From assembly GCA_963837335.1 (NCBI GenBank), contig CAWINS010000073.1:1-64000 (forward strand): DNA of 64,000 nt. The letters are read 5' to 3'. The notes under the pieces are model-generated. The model was not told the DNA's origin. It worked only from the letters and a program-made list of their open reading frames with translations, and did not search any database. Position numbers and translations under genes: made by a program. Positions 18,883-27,358 of the stretch are shown here, in pieces (within the stretch, counting starts at the first letter, position 1; every line of letters begins with the position of its first letter). Origin of the DNA: RYN-230 sp963837335. Lineage in GTDB: Bacteria; Actinomycetota; Actinomycetes; Streptosporangiales; Streptosporangiaceae.

Positions 18883-19860
18883 TCAGGCCACCCGGGGATG
18901 ATCGCCAGCGGTGGCGAGCGTGGCGGCCGAGGTGCGCAGTGCGATGTCCAGGACGGGCTGGCGGCGGCGCGGGTCCATCACGTTAGCCCCCATCGCGGCC
19001 AGGTCCTCGGGACCCGGGGTGAGCAGCGTGACCCGGGTGCCGCAGGCGCGCAACGCCGCAGCCTCGCGCAGCAGCGACCGGGTGATCAGCCGCCGGACGC
19101 GGCGTTCCAGCCGCTCGGCGGCCCGGGACGGCCGGCCGGGCACGAGGCTGGCCATGGGCGCGAGGACGTAGACCTCGTCCAGGCCGGCCTGGGCCAGGGA
19201 CCGCAGCGACGTGGACGAGCGCACGCCGCCGTCCACGTAGCGGCGGCCGTCGATGACGGCCGGCTCGTACCAGCCCGGGATGGAGCAGGACGCGACCACG
19301 GCGTCGGCGAGCGGGACCCGCGGGGCGCCCGCCCGGCCGAACATCACCCGGTGCCCGGTGTCGAAGTCCACGGCGACGATCCAGGTCCGGCCGTCGGCCC
19401 AGGACCCGGGCGACCAGCCCGCCGGGCCGCGGGCCGGGTTGCGCTGGCTCGCGAAGGTGTCCAGGGCCGCGACCGTGGCGTGCAGGGCCTCGTGCCGCCC
19501 GCGGCCGCGGGGCAGCCAGGCGCTGGCCCCGACACCAGGATGGATGGTGCGCGGGGCGCGCAGCGTGGTGAGCATCAGCCGGGGTGAGCCGGCCCGCAGA
19601 TGGGGGCGCGGGGGATGCGGCCCCTCGTCCAGGTCACGCAGGCCGGCGTCGCGGAGCGCGGGCACCGGCTCGCCGCGCTGCAGGGCGGTCATCTCGTCCA
19701 GGGTGATCCCGCAGCGCAGGGCGGCCGCCAGCACGCTGCCGGCGCTGGTGCCGACGATCAGGTCAACGTCGCCGACCGGGACGGGCAGGCGTTCCTGCAC
19801 GGCGTGCAGCGCCCCGGTCATCCAGGCCGCGCCCACCACCCCGCCGGACCCGAGCACCAC
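18883..19860 (-). CDS. Patatin-like phospholipase
   Basis: Serine hydrolase of at least 325 aa. It has the oxyanion motif GSGGVVG at the N-terminus, the nucleophile elbow GTSAG (Ser about 39) and the catalytic-dyad Asp in VDGGVRSS (about 214). VVASCSIPGWYEPAVI is the usual conserved helix after the active site. The chosen GTG (19860) leaves only three residues before the oxyanion loop. The same frame is open upstream for about 30 residues with no good start, while a start at 19954 (MSTAGVSGG) lies in another frame, so an indel near the 5' end is possible. No signal peptide is visible. Confidence 0.85.
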   Translation of the reverse strand: MVLGSGGVVGAAWMTGALHAVQERLPVPVGDVDLIVGTSAGSVLAAALRCGITLDEMTALQRGEPVPALRDAGLRDLDEGPHPPRPHLRAGSPRLMLTTLRAPRTIHPGVGASAWLPRGRGRHEALHATVAALDTFASQRNPARGPAGWSPGSWADGRTWIVAVDFDTGHRVMFGRAGAPRVPLADAVVASCSIPGWYEPAVIDGRRYVDGGVRSSTSLRSLAQAGLDEVYVLAPMASLVPGRPSRAAERLERRVRRLITRSLLREAAALRACGTRVTLLTPGPEDLAAMGANVMDPRRRQPVLDIALRTSAATLATAGDHPRVA

Positions 19861-20019
19861 CGCGGTACGCGGAACGGGTCCGGGATCGGGCGGCCACCCC
19901 CCGGCGGCTCCCGATCCTGCGGCACTCGCCCCCTGACACCCCCGCGGTGCTCATCTCATCTCCCCGGCCGAACGCTCACCTGGCTGCCCCCGCAGCCGGT
20001 TACTGTCCGGTAAAACTTA

Positions 20020-20037
20020 GGTATACCCGGTATGACC
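20020..20037. promoter_or_regulatory. Palindromic GGTATACC plus GGTATGACC upstream of the patatin gene
   Basis: GGTATACC at 20020-20027 is a perfect palindrome and is followed by GGTATGACC (20029-20037). The same nonamer occurs in the promoter region of the two-component/ABC locus at 2183-2191, and inverted at 2132-2140. A shared regulator is possible. Confidence 0.35.
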
Positions 20038-20049
20038 AGCGGATACCCC

Positions 20050-21006
20050 TCAGGGGGTGGCCTGGCCGCCTGCGGCCGCGGCCGCGCCGCGGCCTGCACC
20101 GCCGAGCCATTCACCGATCTCGGTCGCGCACACCCCGGCGGCTTCGAGTTGCGGCACATGACCTACGCCCGGGAGCACGACCAGTGACCAGGCCGGGTGG
20201 GCGCGGGCCGCCCTCCGGACCGCCTCGACCGGAACCAGCCGGTCGAGCAGGCCGTGCAGGACCAGCACCGGGCAGCGGACCGCGTCGATCGCGCGCCGGT
20301 AGCCGCGGCCGGTGACGTAGGCGGCCGCGGACACGACGGAGCGGGACGCCAGGGTGAATTCGCGGTCCGCCTCGGTGTGGCTGAACCGCCTGCGGGCCAC
20401 CTCCACGTGCTGCTCCACCACGTCCGGGCTGATCCGCGACGGGTCGGCGCACACCGTGGCCAGCACCCCGGCCACGAGTTCCTCCGGGGCGAACCGGCGG
20501 CGCCGGCTGATCATCCGCTGGCCCAGCCCGGGGACCATGTTGACCAGGAACATCATCAGCACCGCGGGATCCGGCCGGACGGGCCCGAAGGGAACGACCG
20601 GGTCGAGCAGGATCAGCCCGGCCACGCTGCGCGGCGCGGCGGCCGCCTCGCTGAGCGAGATCATCCCGCCCATGGAGTTGCCCATCAGGATCACCGGGGA
20701 GCCGGCCACCTCCTGGATGAACCGGCTCAGCAGGGCGCGGTTGGAGGCCACGTCAACCCCCCGGCCCGCGGAGCGGGTGAAGCCGTGCCCGGCCAGGTCG
20801 GGGGCGAGCACCCGGTAGCGGTCGGTCAGCAGCGGCGCGAGCGCCGACCAGTTGACCGCGGAGCCCTCCAGGCCGTGCACGGCCACGATGACCGGGGCGT
20901 CTGCCGGGCCGCCGTAGTCGAGGTAGTGCACCGGCCCGCCGAGGTCGGTCCAGCGTGATTCGCCGCCGAATCTGGGCGCCGGGGTAGCCCGGTGCGTCGC
21001 GGTCAC
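20050..21006 (-). CDS. Alpha/beta hydrolase
   Basis: About 318 residues. It has the oxyanion loop HGLEGSAVNW, nucleophile GNSMGGM, acid in HGLLDRLVPVE and His in GVGHVPQLE, a complete catalytic triad of the alpha/beta-hydrolase fold. A lid-like region rich in Met and Arg (MMFLVNMVPGLGQRMISRRRR) sits between the nucleophile and the acid. The GTG at 21006, four bases past the TetR stop, is taken as the start; an in-frame ATG at 21042 would overlap TetR by 32 bp. It is probably in one transcript with TetR. The substrate is unknown. Confidence 0.85.
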   Translation of the reverse strand: MTATHRATPAPRFGGESRWTDLGGPVHYLDYGGPADAPVIVAVHGLEGSAVNWSALAPLLTDRYRVLAPDLAGHGFTRSAGRGVDVASNRALLSRFIQEVAGSPVILMGNSMGGMISLSEAAAAPRSVAGLILLDPVVPFGPVRPDPAVLMMFLVNMVPGLGQRMISRRRRFAPEELVAGVLATVCADPSRISPDVVEQHVEVARRRFSHTEADREFTLASRSVVSAAAYVTGRGYRRAIDAVRCPVLVLHGLLDRLVPVEAVRRAARAHPAWSLVVLPGVGHVPQLEAAGVCATEIGEWLGGAGRGAAAAAGGQATP

Positions 21007-21010
21007 GCGT

Positions 21011-21763
21011 TCAGCCCTGTTCCGCCATGGCCTGGACGCCACGGATGAACAGGTCGACGCCGAAGCGGTAGTGGAAGTCCGGGTCGTTGCAGTCGGTCAT
21101 CGGCTCGGCCGCCTCGACCAGGCACGGGTAGCGGTCCGGGGGCAGCATGGCCAGCCGGATCCGGTTGCGCCGCTGCTGCTCGGCGCGCTCACCCTCGCTC
21201 AGCGACGGGCCGTACCCGGGCTCGCTCATGGCCAGCATCAGCGCGGTCCACAGCCCGTTGCGGGCGACCGCGCTGGCCCGCCGCGGATCGAAGCCGCCGC
21301 GGCTCAGCACCTCCAGGGTGACCTCGATGGCCTCCAGCGCGGCCGGGCTCTGCTTCTCCCCCGACACCAGCAGCTGGGACGCGCTGGGGTGCTCGCGGAG
21401 CACCCGGACCAGCGAGTCCAGCAGGGCACGCAACTGGTCGGCCCAGGGCGCGGCGTCGTCCACGTCGGTGTCGATCTCGCTCCAGAACTGGTCCGACAGC
21501 CCGTTGAGGAGCTCGTCCTTGTTCCGGAAATGCCAGTACAGGGCCATCGGGGTGACCCCGAGTTCCTGGGCCAGCCGCCGGATGGTCAGCGCGTCCAGGC
21601 CCTCGGCGTCGGCCAGGGCGATGGCCCGCCCGACCACGGCGGCCTTGCTCAGCCGGGGCCGCTGCGGGTCGGCCGGCGCTCCGGCCGGGTCCGCCAATGC
21701 CGGCCGCGTGTCGGCCGGCGCCGCGTCGGCCGGCGCTGTGTCTTGAGCAGGTTTCGTAGCCAT
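21011..21763 (-). CDS. TetR-family repressor, divergent from an MFS exporter
   Basis: 250 residues with about 40 Ala/Pro/Asp-rich N-terminal residues. The TetR HTH follows (ALTIRRLAQELGVTPMALYW HF, about residues 62-83), then the usual helical ligand-binding domain (TetR_C class; LWTALMLAMSEPG, FGVDLFIRGVQAM). Divergent orientation from a DHA2 exporter with palindromic sites in between is the classical arrangement for drug-induced derepression. The alpha/beta hydrolase downstream on the same transcript may belong to the same response. Confidence 0.9.
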   Translation of the reverse strand: MATKPAQDTAPADAAPADTRPALADPAGAPADPQRPRLSKAAVVGRAIALADAEGLDALTIRRLAQELGVTPMALYWHFRNKDELLNGLSDQFWSEIDTDVDDAAPWADQLRALLDSLVRVLREHPSASQLLVSGEKQSPAALEAIEVTLEVLSRGGFDPRRASAVARNGLWTALMLAMSEPGYGPSLSEGERAEQQRRNRIRLAMLPPDRYPCLVEAAEPMTDCNDPDFHYRFGVDLFIRGVQAMAEQG

Positions 21764-21774
21764 CACTTGACAAC

Positions 21775-21860
21775 TATACGCCGTACAAGTCATCCTGTCA
21801 GCAGGACATGTACGACGTATAGGAACGACGTACATGACCGTCGTACAGGATCACCGTATA
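21775..21860. promoter_or_regulatory. TetR operator array in the TetR/MFS divergent promoter
   Basis: TATACGCCGTACA (21775-21787) and TGTACGACGTATA (21809-21821) are inverted copies differing at one base. More copies of the half-site follow: ACGACGTACAT (21825-21835), GTCGTACA (21840-21847) and CACCGTATA (21852-21860). Several repeats of the TACGnCGTA type in about 90 bp suggest cooperative binding over both promoters. The GTG of the exporter is preceded by AGAGGAGAGG. Confidence 0.7.
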
Positions 21861-21888
21861 GGAGTGTCGTCCCAAGAGGAGAGGGCCC

Positions 21889-23361
21889 GTGTCCAGACGC
21901 TGGTGGGCATTGGTGGCGGTCGGCTTGGCCACCTTCATGACTTATCTCGACAACAACGTGACGAACGTCGCGATCCCGACCATCCAGCGCGACCTGCACC
22001 TGTCGATCGCGGGCCTGGAGTGGGTGGTCAGCAGCTACATCCTGGTGTTCGCCGGGCTGCTGCTGGTCGGCGGCCGGCTGGCCGACGTGTACGGCCGGCG
22101 GCGGCTGTTCGTGATCGGGCTGTCGGTGTTCACGCTGGCCTCGCTGGGCGCCGGGCTGGCCGGCAGCGGCAGCGTGCTGATCGGGGCACGGCTGCTGCAG
22201 GGCCTCGGCGCCGCACTCATGGTGCCGACCACGCTGGCCATCATCGTGGCCACCTTCACCGACCCCCGCGAGCGGACCCGCGCGGTCGGCGCCTGGGCCG
22301 CGATCGGCGCGCTCGCCCTGGCCTTCGGCCCGCTCATCGGCGGCTTCATCAGCCAGCACCTGCACTGGGGCTGGATCTTCCTGATCAACGTGCCGATCGG
22401 CGTGATCACCATGGTCATCGCCCTGGCGTCCGTCCGCGAGTCGCGGGACACCTCCGCCGACCGCCACCTCGACGTGCCCGGGCTGGCCGCTTCCGCCATC
22501 GCGCTGTTCTCCCTCACCTACGCGCTCATCGAGGGACACGACAAGGGCTGGACGTCCGTGACCATCCTGGGCGCGCTGGCTCTCGCCGTTCTGGCGGGCG
22601 GGGTGTTCGTGCTCATCGAGTCGCGCACCGAGCACCCGATGATCGCACTGTCACTGTTCCGCTCGCGGGCGTTCAGCGGCGGGATCGGCACCATGATGCT
22701 GTGGGCGTTCGGCATCTTCGGCATCTACTTCTTCACCTCGCTCTACCTGCAGGGCGTGCTCGGCTTCTCGCCCACCAAGGCGGGCCTGGCCTTCGTGCCG
22801 ATGGCGCTGTGCATGGCCCTGTTCGCCGGGCTGAGCGGGCCGGTGGCCGCCCGGGTCGGCGCGCATCGCACGGTGGCGTTCGGCCTGGTCCTGAACGCGG
22901 TCGGGCTGTACCTGTTCTGGCTGCTGGGCCGGGACGCCACGTTCGCCTCGCTGATGCCGGGCTTCGTGCTCTTCGGGGCGGGCTCCGGCCTGATGAACGT
23001 GCCGCTGACCAACGCGGTCCTCGGCTCGATGCCGGCTGAGCGGTCCGGCATGGCCTCGGCGCTGCTGAACAACTCCCGGGAGGTCGCCGGGCTGCTCGGC
23101 ATCACCGTGATCGGCGCGGTGCTGCGGTCCCGGCAGGGAGTCGCGCTGAACCACGGGGTGCTGCCGGCCAACGCCTTCCTGGACGGGTACCACGCCGGGC
23201 TGGCCGTGACCATCGTGCTGGTCGCGGCCGGGGTGGTCATCAGCTACCTGGCGCTACGGCGGCTGCCCGCGCCGGCGGCGAGCCCGGTGCTGGTGCCGGG
23301 CACCCCAGCCGCTGAGTCCGGGCCGGCCAGCGGGCCGGAACTGGCCGGTACCCGGTCATAG
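21889..23361 (+). CDS. MFS drug exporter, DHA2 (EmrB/QacA) family
   Basis: 490-residue membrane antiporter. The N-terminal helix has FMTYLDNNVTNVAIPTIQRD (motif D1 of the 14-TM family), the cytoplasmic loop GGRLADVYGRRRLF is motif A, and GPLIGGFI with NVPIG is motif C-like. Further helices run to AVTIVLVAAGVVISYLAL, with a Pro/Ala-rich tail. It exports hydrophobic drugs or metabolites using the proton gradient. Regulation is by the divergent TetR repressor through the sites at 21775-21860. The 3' end overlaps the convergent LLM oxidoreductase by six bases. Confidence 0.93.
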   Translation: MSRRWWALVAVGLATFMTYLDNNVTNVAIPTIQRDLHLSIAGLEWVVSSYILVFAGLLLVGGRLADVYGRRRLFVIGLSVFTLASLGAGLAGSGSVLIGARLLQGLGAALMVPTTLAIIVATFTDPRERTRAVGAWAAIGALALAFGPLIGGFISQHLHWGWIFLINVPIGVITMVIALASVRESRDTSADRHLDVPGLAASAIALFSLTYALIEGHDKGWTSVTILGALALAVLAGGVFVLIESRTEHPMIALSLFRSRAFSGGIGTMMLWAFGIFGIYFFTSLYLQGVLGFSPTKAGLAFVPMALCMALFAGLSGPVAARVGAHRTVAFGLVLNAVGLYLFWLLGRDATFASLMPGFVLFGAGSGLMNVPLTNAVLGSMPAERSGMASALLNNSREVAGLLGITVIGAVLRSRQGVALNHGVLPANAFLDGYHAGLAVTIVLVAAGVVISYLALRRLPAPAASPVLVPGTPAAESGPASGPELAGTRS

Positions 23362-24216
23362 ACCCCGGCTGAGACGGCTGGCGGCCTCGGCCTGCCAGCC
23401 GTCTCCCGAGCGGGCACTCTCGATCCACCAGGTGGCGCCGGCCGCGACGTAGGCCGGCGCCACCAGGTCCACATCGCCGGCCTCCCGCTCCAGGTCGGCC
23501 CACACCACCAGGTCGAAGCCCTCGGGCGTGCCCCGGGCGAACCAGGCCTGGTCCCGGACCGCGGCGATGTCCGCGGGGGTGGGCCCGACCAGCGCCACAT
23601 CTCCTTGCGGGCTGACCGAGCGGCGCAGCGGCACCATCCCATCCCAGCGGCAGGCCCGCCGGACCGGCCCGGCGGCGGGCAGCACCCCGCCGACCCAGAC
23701 CGGGATGCGCGGCTGCTGCACCGGCACCGGGCTGAACCGGACCGGGTCCAGCGTGAAATGCGCGCCCTGGTAGGAGAAGCGTTCCCCGGTCCACAGCCCG
23801 GCCAGCACCTCCAGGCCCTCATCCAGAAGCGCGGCGCGCTCCCGGTCCGCGGCCGGCTCGTGGAAGATGCCGAAGTCCGCATAGGGCGGCGAGCCCAGGC
23901 CGACCCCCAGGATGACCCGCCCGCCGCTGAGCCGGTCCAGGGTGACGGTCTCCTTGGCCAGCTGCCAGGGCCGCCGGCGCGGCACCGGGGTGATCATGGT
24001 GCCGAGGCGTATCTCAGACGTCTGGGCGGCCACGACAGCCAGGATCTGCCAGGGGTCCAGGATCGGCGGCCCTTCCCCGGTGTCGCTGAACACGAGGTGA
24101 TCCCAGAGGAAGAAGCCGTCGAAGCCAGCCCGTTCCGCGGCCACCCCGAGGCCGATGAGCTCGGCGGGGTCGGCGGCGAAGGGCGGGACGGCCAGGGCCC
24201 GGCGCAGCGCGGTCAT
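23356..24216 (-). CDS. LLM-class flavin (probably F420)-dependent oxidoreductase
   Basis: 286 residues, luciferase-like TIM barrel. The N-terminal GVAAERAGFDGFFLWDHL, LAVVAAQTSEIRLGTMITPV and LAKETVTLDRLSGGRVILGVGLGSP segments are the standard LLM sequence landmarks. Actinobacterial members of this subgroup usually use F420, but no F420-specific residue can be proven here. The ATG at 24216 lies five bases after the DapA-family stop, so the two form an operon. The same frame is open upstream through the lyase gene, but that part is antiparallel nonsense in this frame. Confidence 0.88.
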   Translation of the reverse strand: MTALRRALAVPPFAADPAELIGLGVAAERAGFDGFFLWDHLVFSDTGEGPPILDPWQILAVVAAQTSEIRLGTMITPVPRRRPWQLAKETVTLDRLSGGRVILGVGLGSPPYADFGIFHEPAADRERAALLDEGLEVLAGLWTGERFSYQGAHFTLDPVRFSPVPVQQPRIPVWVGGVLPAAGPVRRACRWDGMVPLRRSVSPQGDVALVGPTPADIAAVRDQAWFARGTPEGFDLVVWADLEREAGDVDLVAPAYVAAGATWWIESARSGDGWQAEAASRLSRGL

Positions 24217-24221
24217 GAGGC

Positions 24222-25055
24222 TCAGCAGATCCGGGAGACCGGCGATGTCCCGTCCGCCCCGGCGAGCATGCGCTTGAGCTGCGCCGGGCCGCCCGCGCGG
24301 ACGGCCAGGTGCTGCGCTGCCAGGTCGCGCTGGGCCGCGGCGTCCCCGCCCCAGGCGCGGATACAGGCCTCGGGGGCCAGGTTGGCCAGGGCCAGCAGGG
24401 CACCCGCCGCGCCCATCGGGCCGGCCAGGGCCAGGTAGCCGGATGAGCCGGCGTAGGTGTCGCCCGGGTACCGGGCCAGCTCGTCCAGCAGCCGGTCCGG
24501 GCTTCCGGAGGAGTCCTTGACCCCGCTCACCGGCAGCCCGGCCAGGGCGTCCACCGGGATGTCCGCGCAGGCGATGAAGGGGTTGTGGTACGCGAGTACC
24601 GGCCGCCCGGCGGCGGCCTCGCCGATCGCCGCGAAATAGCCGGCCAGGTCGGCGCAGCGGGGCGGGCACCAGGTCAGCACGGCGTCGGCCCCCGCGGTCA
24701 CCGCGGCCCGGGTCAGCGCGTCCGCCTGGCGCAGTGACGGGGCCCCGGTCCCGGCGATCACCGGCACCGGGTCCGGGACCGCGGCCCGGACGGCTTCGAT
24801 CAGCGCGGTACGCTCCGCGCCGGTCAGGGTGCCAGCCTCCCCGGTGGTGCCGTTGACCAGCACCGCCGCCAGGCCCCGCCCGGCCAGGCCGGCCGCCAGC
24901 TTGCCAGTGGAGACCGCATCGACCTCGCCGCCGGCGTCGAACAGGGTGACCAGCGCCACGCCCACGCCGCGGAACAGGGTGCCCCGGTTCGGGCGGCCCG
25001 GGTTCGGTATCGCCGGTGTGCCGGGCTCGGGTGCCGCCATGCTCGCTGCCGCCAT
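24222..25055 (-). CDS. DapA/NanA-family class I aldolase or dehydratase
   Basis: About 277 residues, TIM barrel. GTTGEAGTL (phosphate/carboxylate loop), the conserved Tyr in LAYHNPF and the Schiff-base Lys in GVKDSSGSPDRL are all present. The family includes dihydrodipicolinate synthase, N-acetylneuraminate lyase and 2-keto-3-deoxy sugar-acid aldolases or dehydratases. Since a sugar-acid dehydratase (IlvD/Edd type) and a Gfo/Idh/MocA dehydrogenase are close by, action on a 2-keto-3-deoxy acid is the likeliest role (inference). Of three nearby ATG codons, 25055 has GAGG six bases upstream and is chosen. Confidence 0.85.
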   Translation of the reverse strand: MAAASMAAPEPGTPAIPNPGRPNRGTLFRGVGVALVTLFDAGGEVDAVSTGKLAAGLAGRGLAAVLVNGTTGEAGTLTGAERTALIEAVRAAVPDPVPVIAGTGAPSLRQADALTRAAVTAGADAVLTWCPPRCADLAGYFAAIGEAAAGRPVLAYHNPFIACADIPVDALAGLPVSGVKDSSGSPDRLLDELARYPGDTYAGSSGYLALAGPMGAAGALLALANLAPEACIRAWGGDAAAQRDLAAQHLAVRAGGPAQLKRMLAGADGTSPVSRIC

Positions 25056-25189
25056 CGTCCGCCTCATTCCGGGCCATACCGCTGGGTGCTTCCAGGCTAC
25101 GTGCGCACTCTTCTCCCGGCGAGGGGCTCCTGGCGAGGCCGGCGGGTGGCCCGGGCGGGTGGCCCGGGCCGCGGGCTACGGTGGGGGAA

Positions 25190-26239
25190 ATGGCCGAGAG
25201 CACAGGGATGGTGAGCGCAGACATGCCGGGAACTGGTCAGGTGCGGTGGGGCATCATCGGCACGGCCCGCATCGCCCGCACCGCGTTCCTGCCCGCGGTG
25301 GCCGCCGCCGGCGGTGGCGTGGTCACCACGGTGGCCGGCCGGGAGCTGGACCGGGCCCGCCAGTACGCGGCCGAGAACGGCATCAGCCGGGCGGTCCAGG
25401 GCTATCGGACTCTGGTGAACGACCCGGACGTGGACGCGGTGTACATCCCGCTGCCCAACGCGCTGCACGCGGAATGGACGGATCAAGCGCTGCGGGCCGG
25501 TAAGGCGGTGCTGTGCGAGAAGCCGCTGTGCGGCAGCCTGGCCGAGACCGAGCAGGTCCTCGCGGTGGCCCGGGAAACCGGGACCCCGCTGTGGGAAGCG
25601 TTCGTGTTCCCTTTCCACGAGCAGATGGCGACGATCCACGGGCTGCTGGCCAGTGGCGCCATCGGTGAACTGCGCGAGATCCAGGCCAACTTCGCCTTCG
25701 TGCTGGATCACCCGGACGACTTCAGGCTGCGCCGCGGGATGGCGGGCGGCGCCCTCAACGACATCGGCTGCTACCCGGTCCGGCTGGCCGTGGAGCTGTT
25801 CACCGGCGAGCTGGAGTCGGCCTGGGCCACCGCGACGCTGGGCGGGGACGGGGTGGACGTGGACCTGCAGGGCAGCGCCGGCTACTCCGGCCATCAGCGG
25901 CTCACGCTCTCCTGCAGCTTCCTGCGCAGCGGCGACCGGTTCACCCGGCTGGTCGGCACCGCCGGGCAGATCCACCTCACCGACCCCTACCACCCCGGGC
26001 CGGACGACTCCTTCACGCTGTTCGAGGAGGGCAAGGAGCCGCGGGGCTACGCCTCGACCGACGAGGTGCCGTCGTTCACCGCCGCGATCCGGCACATCCA
26101 GCGGGTCGTGCGGGGCCAGGAGGCCCCCCGGCACCTCGCGGTGGACAATTCGCTGCCCACCGCCCGGGCCCTGGACGCGCTGCACGAGGCCGTGGCGCAG
26201 GATCAGTGCGCGGATCAGGATCAGCCGGACGCGCAGTAG
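25190..26239 (+). CDS. Gfo/Idh/MocA-family oxidoreductase
   Basis: 349-residue NAD(P)-dependent dehydrogenase. The N-terminal Rossmann motif is WGIIGTARIARTAF, followed by VAGRELDRARQYAAENGI. The family hallmark EKP is in VLCEKPLCGSLAE, and the C-terminal active-site helix has GGALNDIGCYPVRLA (conserved Asp and Tyr, with Cys at the usual His-nearby position). Members oxidise sugars, inositols or trans-dihydrodiols, for example D-xylose dehydrogenase. It is divergent from the DapA-family gene by about 130 bp. The tail (VAQDQCADQDQPDAQ) is low complexity. Confidence 0.9.
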   Translation: MAESTGMVSADMPGTGQVRWGIIGTARIARTAFLPAVAAAGGGVVTTVAGRELDRARQYAAENGISRAVQGYRTLVNDPDVDAVYIPLPNALHAEWTDQALRAGKAVLCEKPLCGSLAETEQVLAVARETGTPLWEAFVFPFHEQMATIHGLLASGAIGELREIQANFAFVLDHPDDFRLRRGMAGGALNDIGCYPVRLAVELFTGELESAWATATLGGDGVDVDLQGSAGYSGHQRLTLSCSFLRSGDRFTRLVGTAGQIHLTDPYHPGPDDSFTLFEEGKEPRGYASTDEVPSFTAAIRHIQRVVRGQEAPRHLAVDNSLPTARALDALHEAVAQDQCADQDQPDAQ

Positions 26240-26270
26240 GCCGGATGGGCCGCCCGCAGCGGGATCCGGG

Positions 26271-26654
26271 ATGACCAGCGACCAGGCCAGCGGCCTGCCG
26301 CCCGATGCGGCGGCGGCGATCCGCGACGCGCTGGCCGCCGAACGGCAGCAGACCCAGGACCGGATCACCGCGGTCAGCCGCGAGTTCGACGGGATCGTCG
26401 AGTCGTCCGCCGGGGTCGCCACCGACGACGAGCACGATCCCGAAGGCGCCACCATCGCGTTCGAGCGGGCCCAGCTGGCCGCCCTGCTCGACCAGGCCCG
26501 CCGGCACCTGGCCGAGCTGGATGAGGCCGCAGGCCGGCTCAGGCAGGGCCGCTACGGCCGCTGCGAGCGGTGCGGACGGCCCATTGCCGCCGAGCGGCTC
26601 GCCGCCCGCCCCACCGCCCGCACCTGCATCACCTGCGCCTCCGCGGTTCGGTAA
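26271..26654 (+). CDS. TraR/DksA-family zinc-finger protein
   Basis: 127 residues. An N-terminal helical hairpin carries acidic residues (DDEHDPEGATIAFERAQLAA). The C-terminal zinc finger is C-E-R-C-G-R-P-I ... C-I-T-C, the TraR/DksA_C4 type. The helix LAELDEAAGRLRQGRYGRCE immediately before the finger is the family signature. Such proteins bind RNA polymerase through the secondary channel; short actinobacterial members are of unknown regulon. The start is the ATG at 26271, 32 bp after the oxidoreductase stop. Its 3' end overlaps the convergent next gene by 26 bp. Confidence 0.88.
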   Translation: MTSDQASGLPPDAAAAIRDALAAERQQTQDRITAVSREFDGIVESSAGVATDDEHDPEGATIAFERAQLAALLDQARRHLAELDEAAGRLRQGRYGRCERCGRPIAAERLAARPTARTCITCASAVR

Positions 26655-27210
26655 CCGAAGCCCCCGGGCGGAGCTCGCGAGCCCGCCTTCGGTCGAACAA
26701 GTGGTCCGGGAAGTATGTGTCGGTGTGCCCGGCAAACCGGCCGCCCCTGACTCCTTCGAGCACATAGGTGAGGGCAATGAGCCGGGCCCACTGAGTCCTG
26801 CGGCGTTCATGCTGCAGCTTTACCGTCGCGATCCGCTGGTTACGCCAGATGTTCGCCAGCCGGTAGCCATACAGCTGATCCAGTGTCTCGGCATCCACTT
26901 GCCCGGCCCGATAGGCAATGAAGATTCTTTCGAATACGCCGAGATAAGGCTCCACCTGCGAGAGTTGGTCATCGGTGGGGTAGTCGCCGGAGGCAGGCCA
27001 TGCCCCCCCTGGCCGCAGCCAGGCCGCGACGTCGGCATGGCTGGCCAGAACGGCGTCGGCGGCCAGCAAGACCTGGCTGGTGCTGAGACGGATGGCGTCC
27101 GCGCGCTGGGATCGCGCCAGGAACAGCTGCCAGCCCAGAAGAGGGAATCCAAACAGGGCCACGATCGCGCCGACAATGGCAGCGACATCGCTCACGTCGG
27201 CCAGGGTCAT
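26629..27210 (-). CDS. Membrane-anchored hypothetical protein
   Basis: 193 residues. One N-terminal transmembrane helix (VAAIVGAIVALFGFPLLGWQLFLA) is followed by an all-helical cytoplasmic domain with many Arg and aromatic residues (YLGVFERIFIAYRAGQVDAE, LYGYRLANIWRN). I do not recognise a named family, although the layout resembles small actinobacterial proteins of the DUF4760 kind. It is convergent with TraR/DksA and divergent from the dehydratase copies. Codon pattern and length support a real gene. Confidence 0.7.
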   Translation of the reverse strand: MTLADVSDVAAIVGAIVALFGFPLLGWQLFLARSQRADAIRLSTSQVLLAADAVLASHADVAAWLRPGGAWPASGDYPTDDQLSQVEPYLGVFERIFIAYRAGQVDAETLDQLYGYRLANIWRNQRIATVKLQHERRRTQWARLIALTYVLEGVRGGRFAGHTDTYFPDHLFDRRRARELRPGASVTEPRRRR

Positions 27211-27358
27211 CCGCTCAGCGTCCCACAGCCGGGGATGGTTCCAGCCGGGGGCGGCGGGTTAGCCTGGCCCGGGACCGGCGGACATGACCCCGCCGGGCAA
27301 AGGCCCAGCACGGGCGTCAGGCGAGGGCCCGCCAGCGGGCCGGGAAAGAGGCTGCTGA

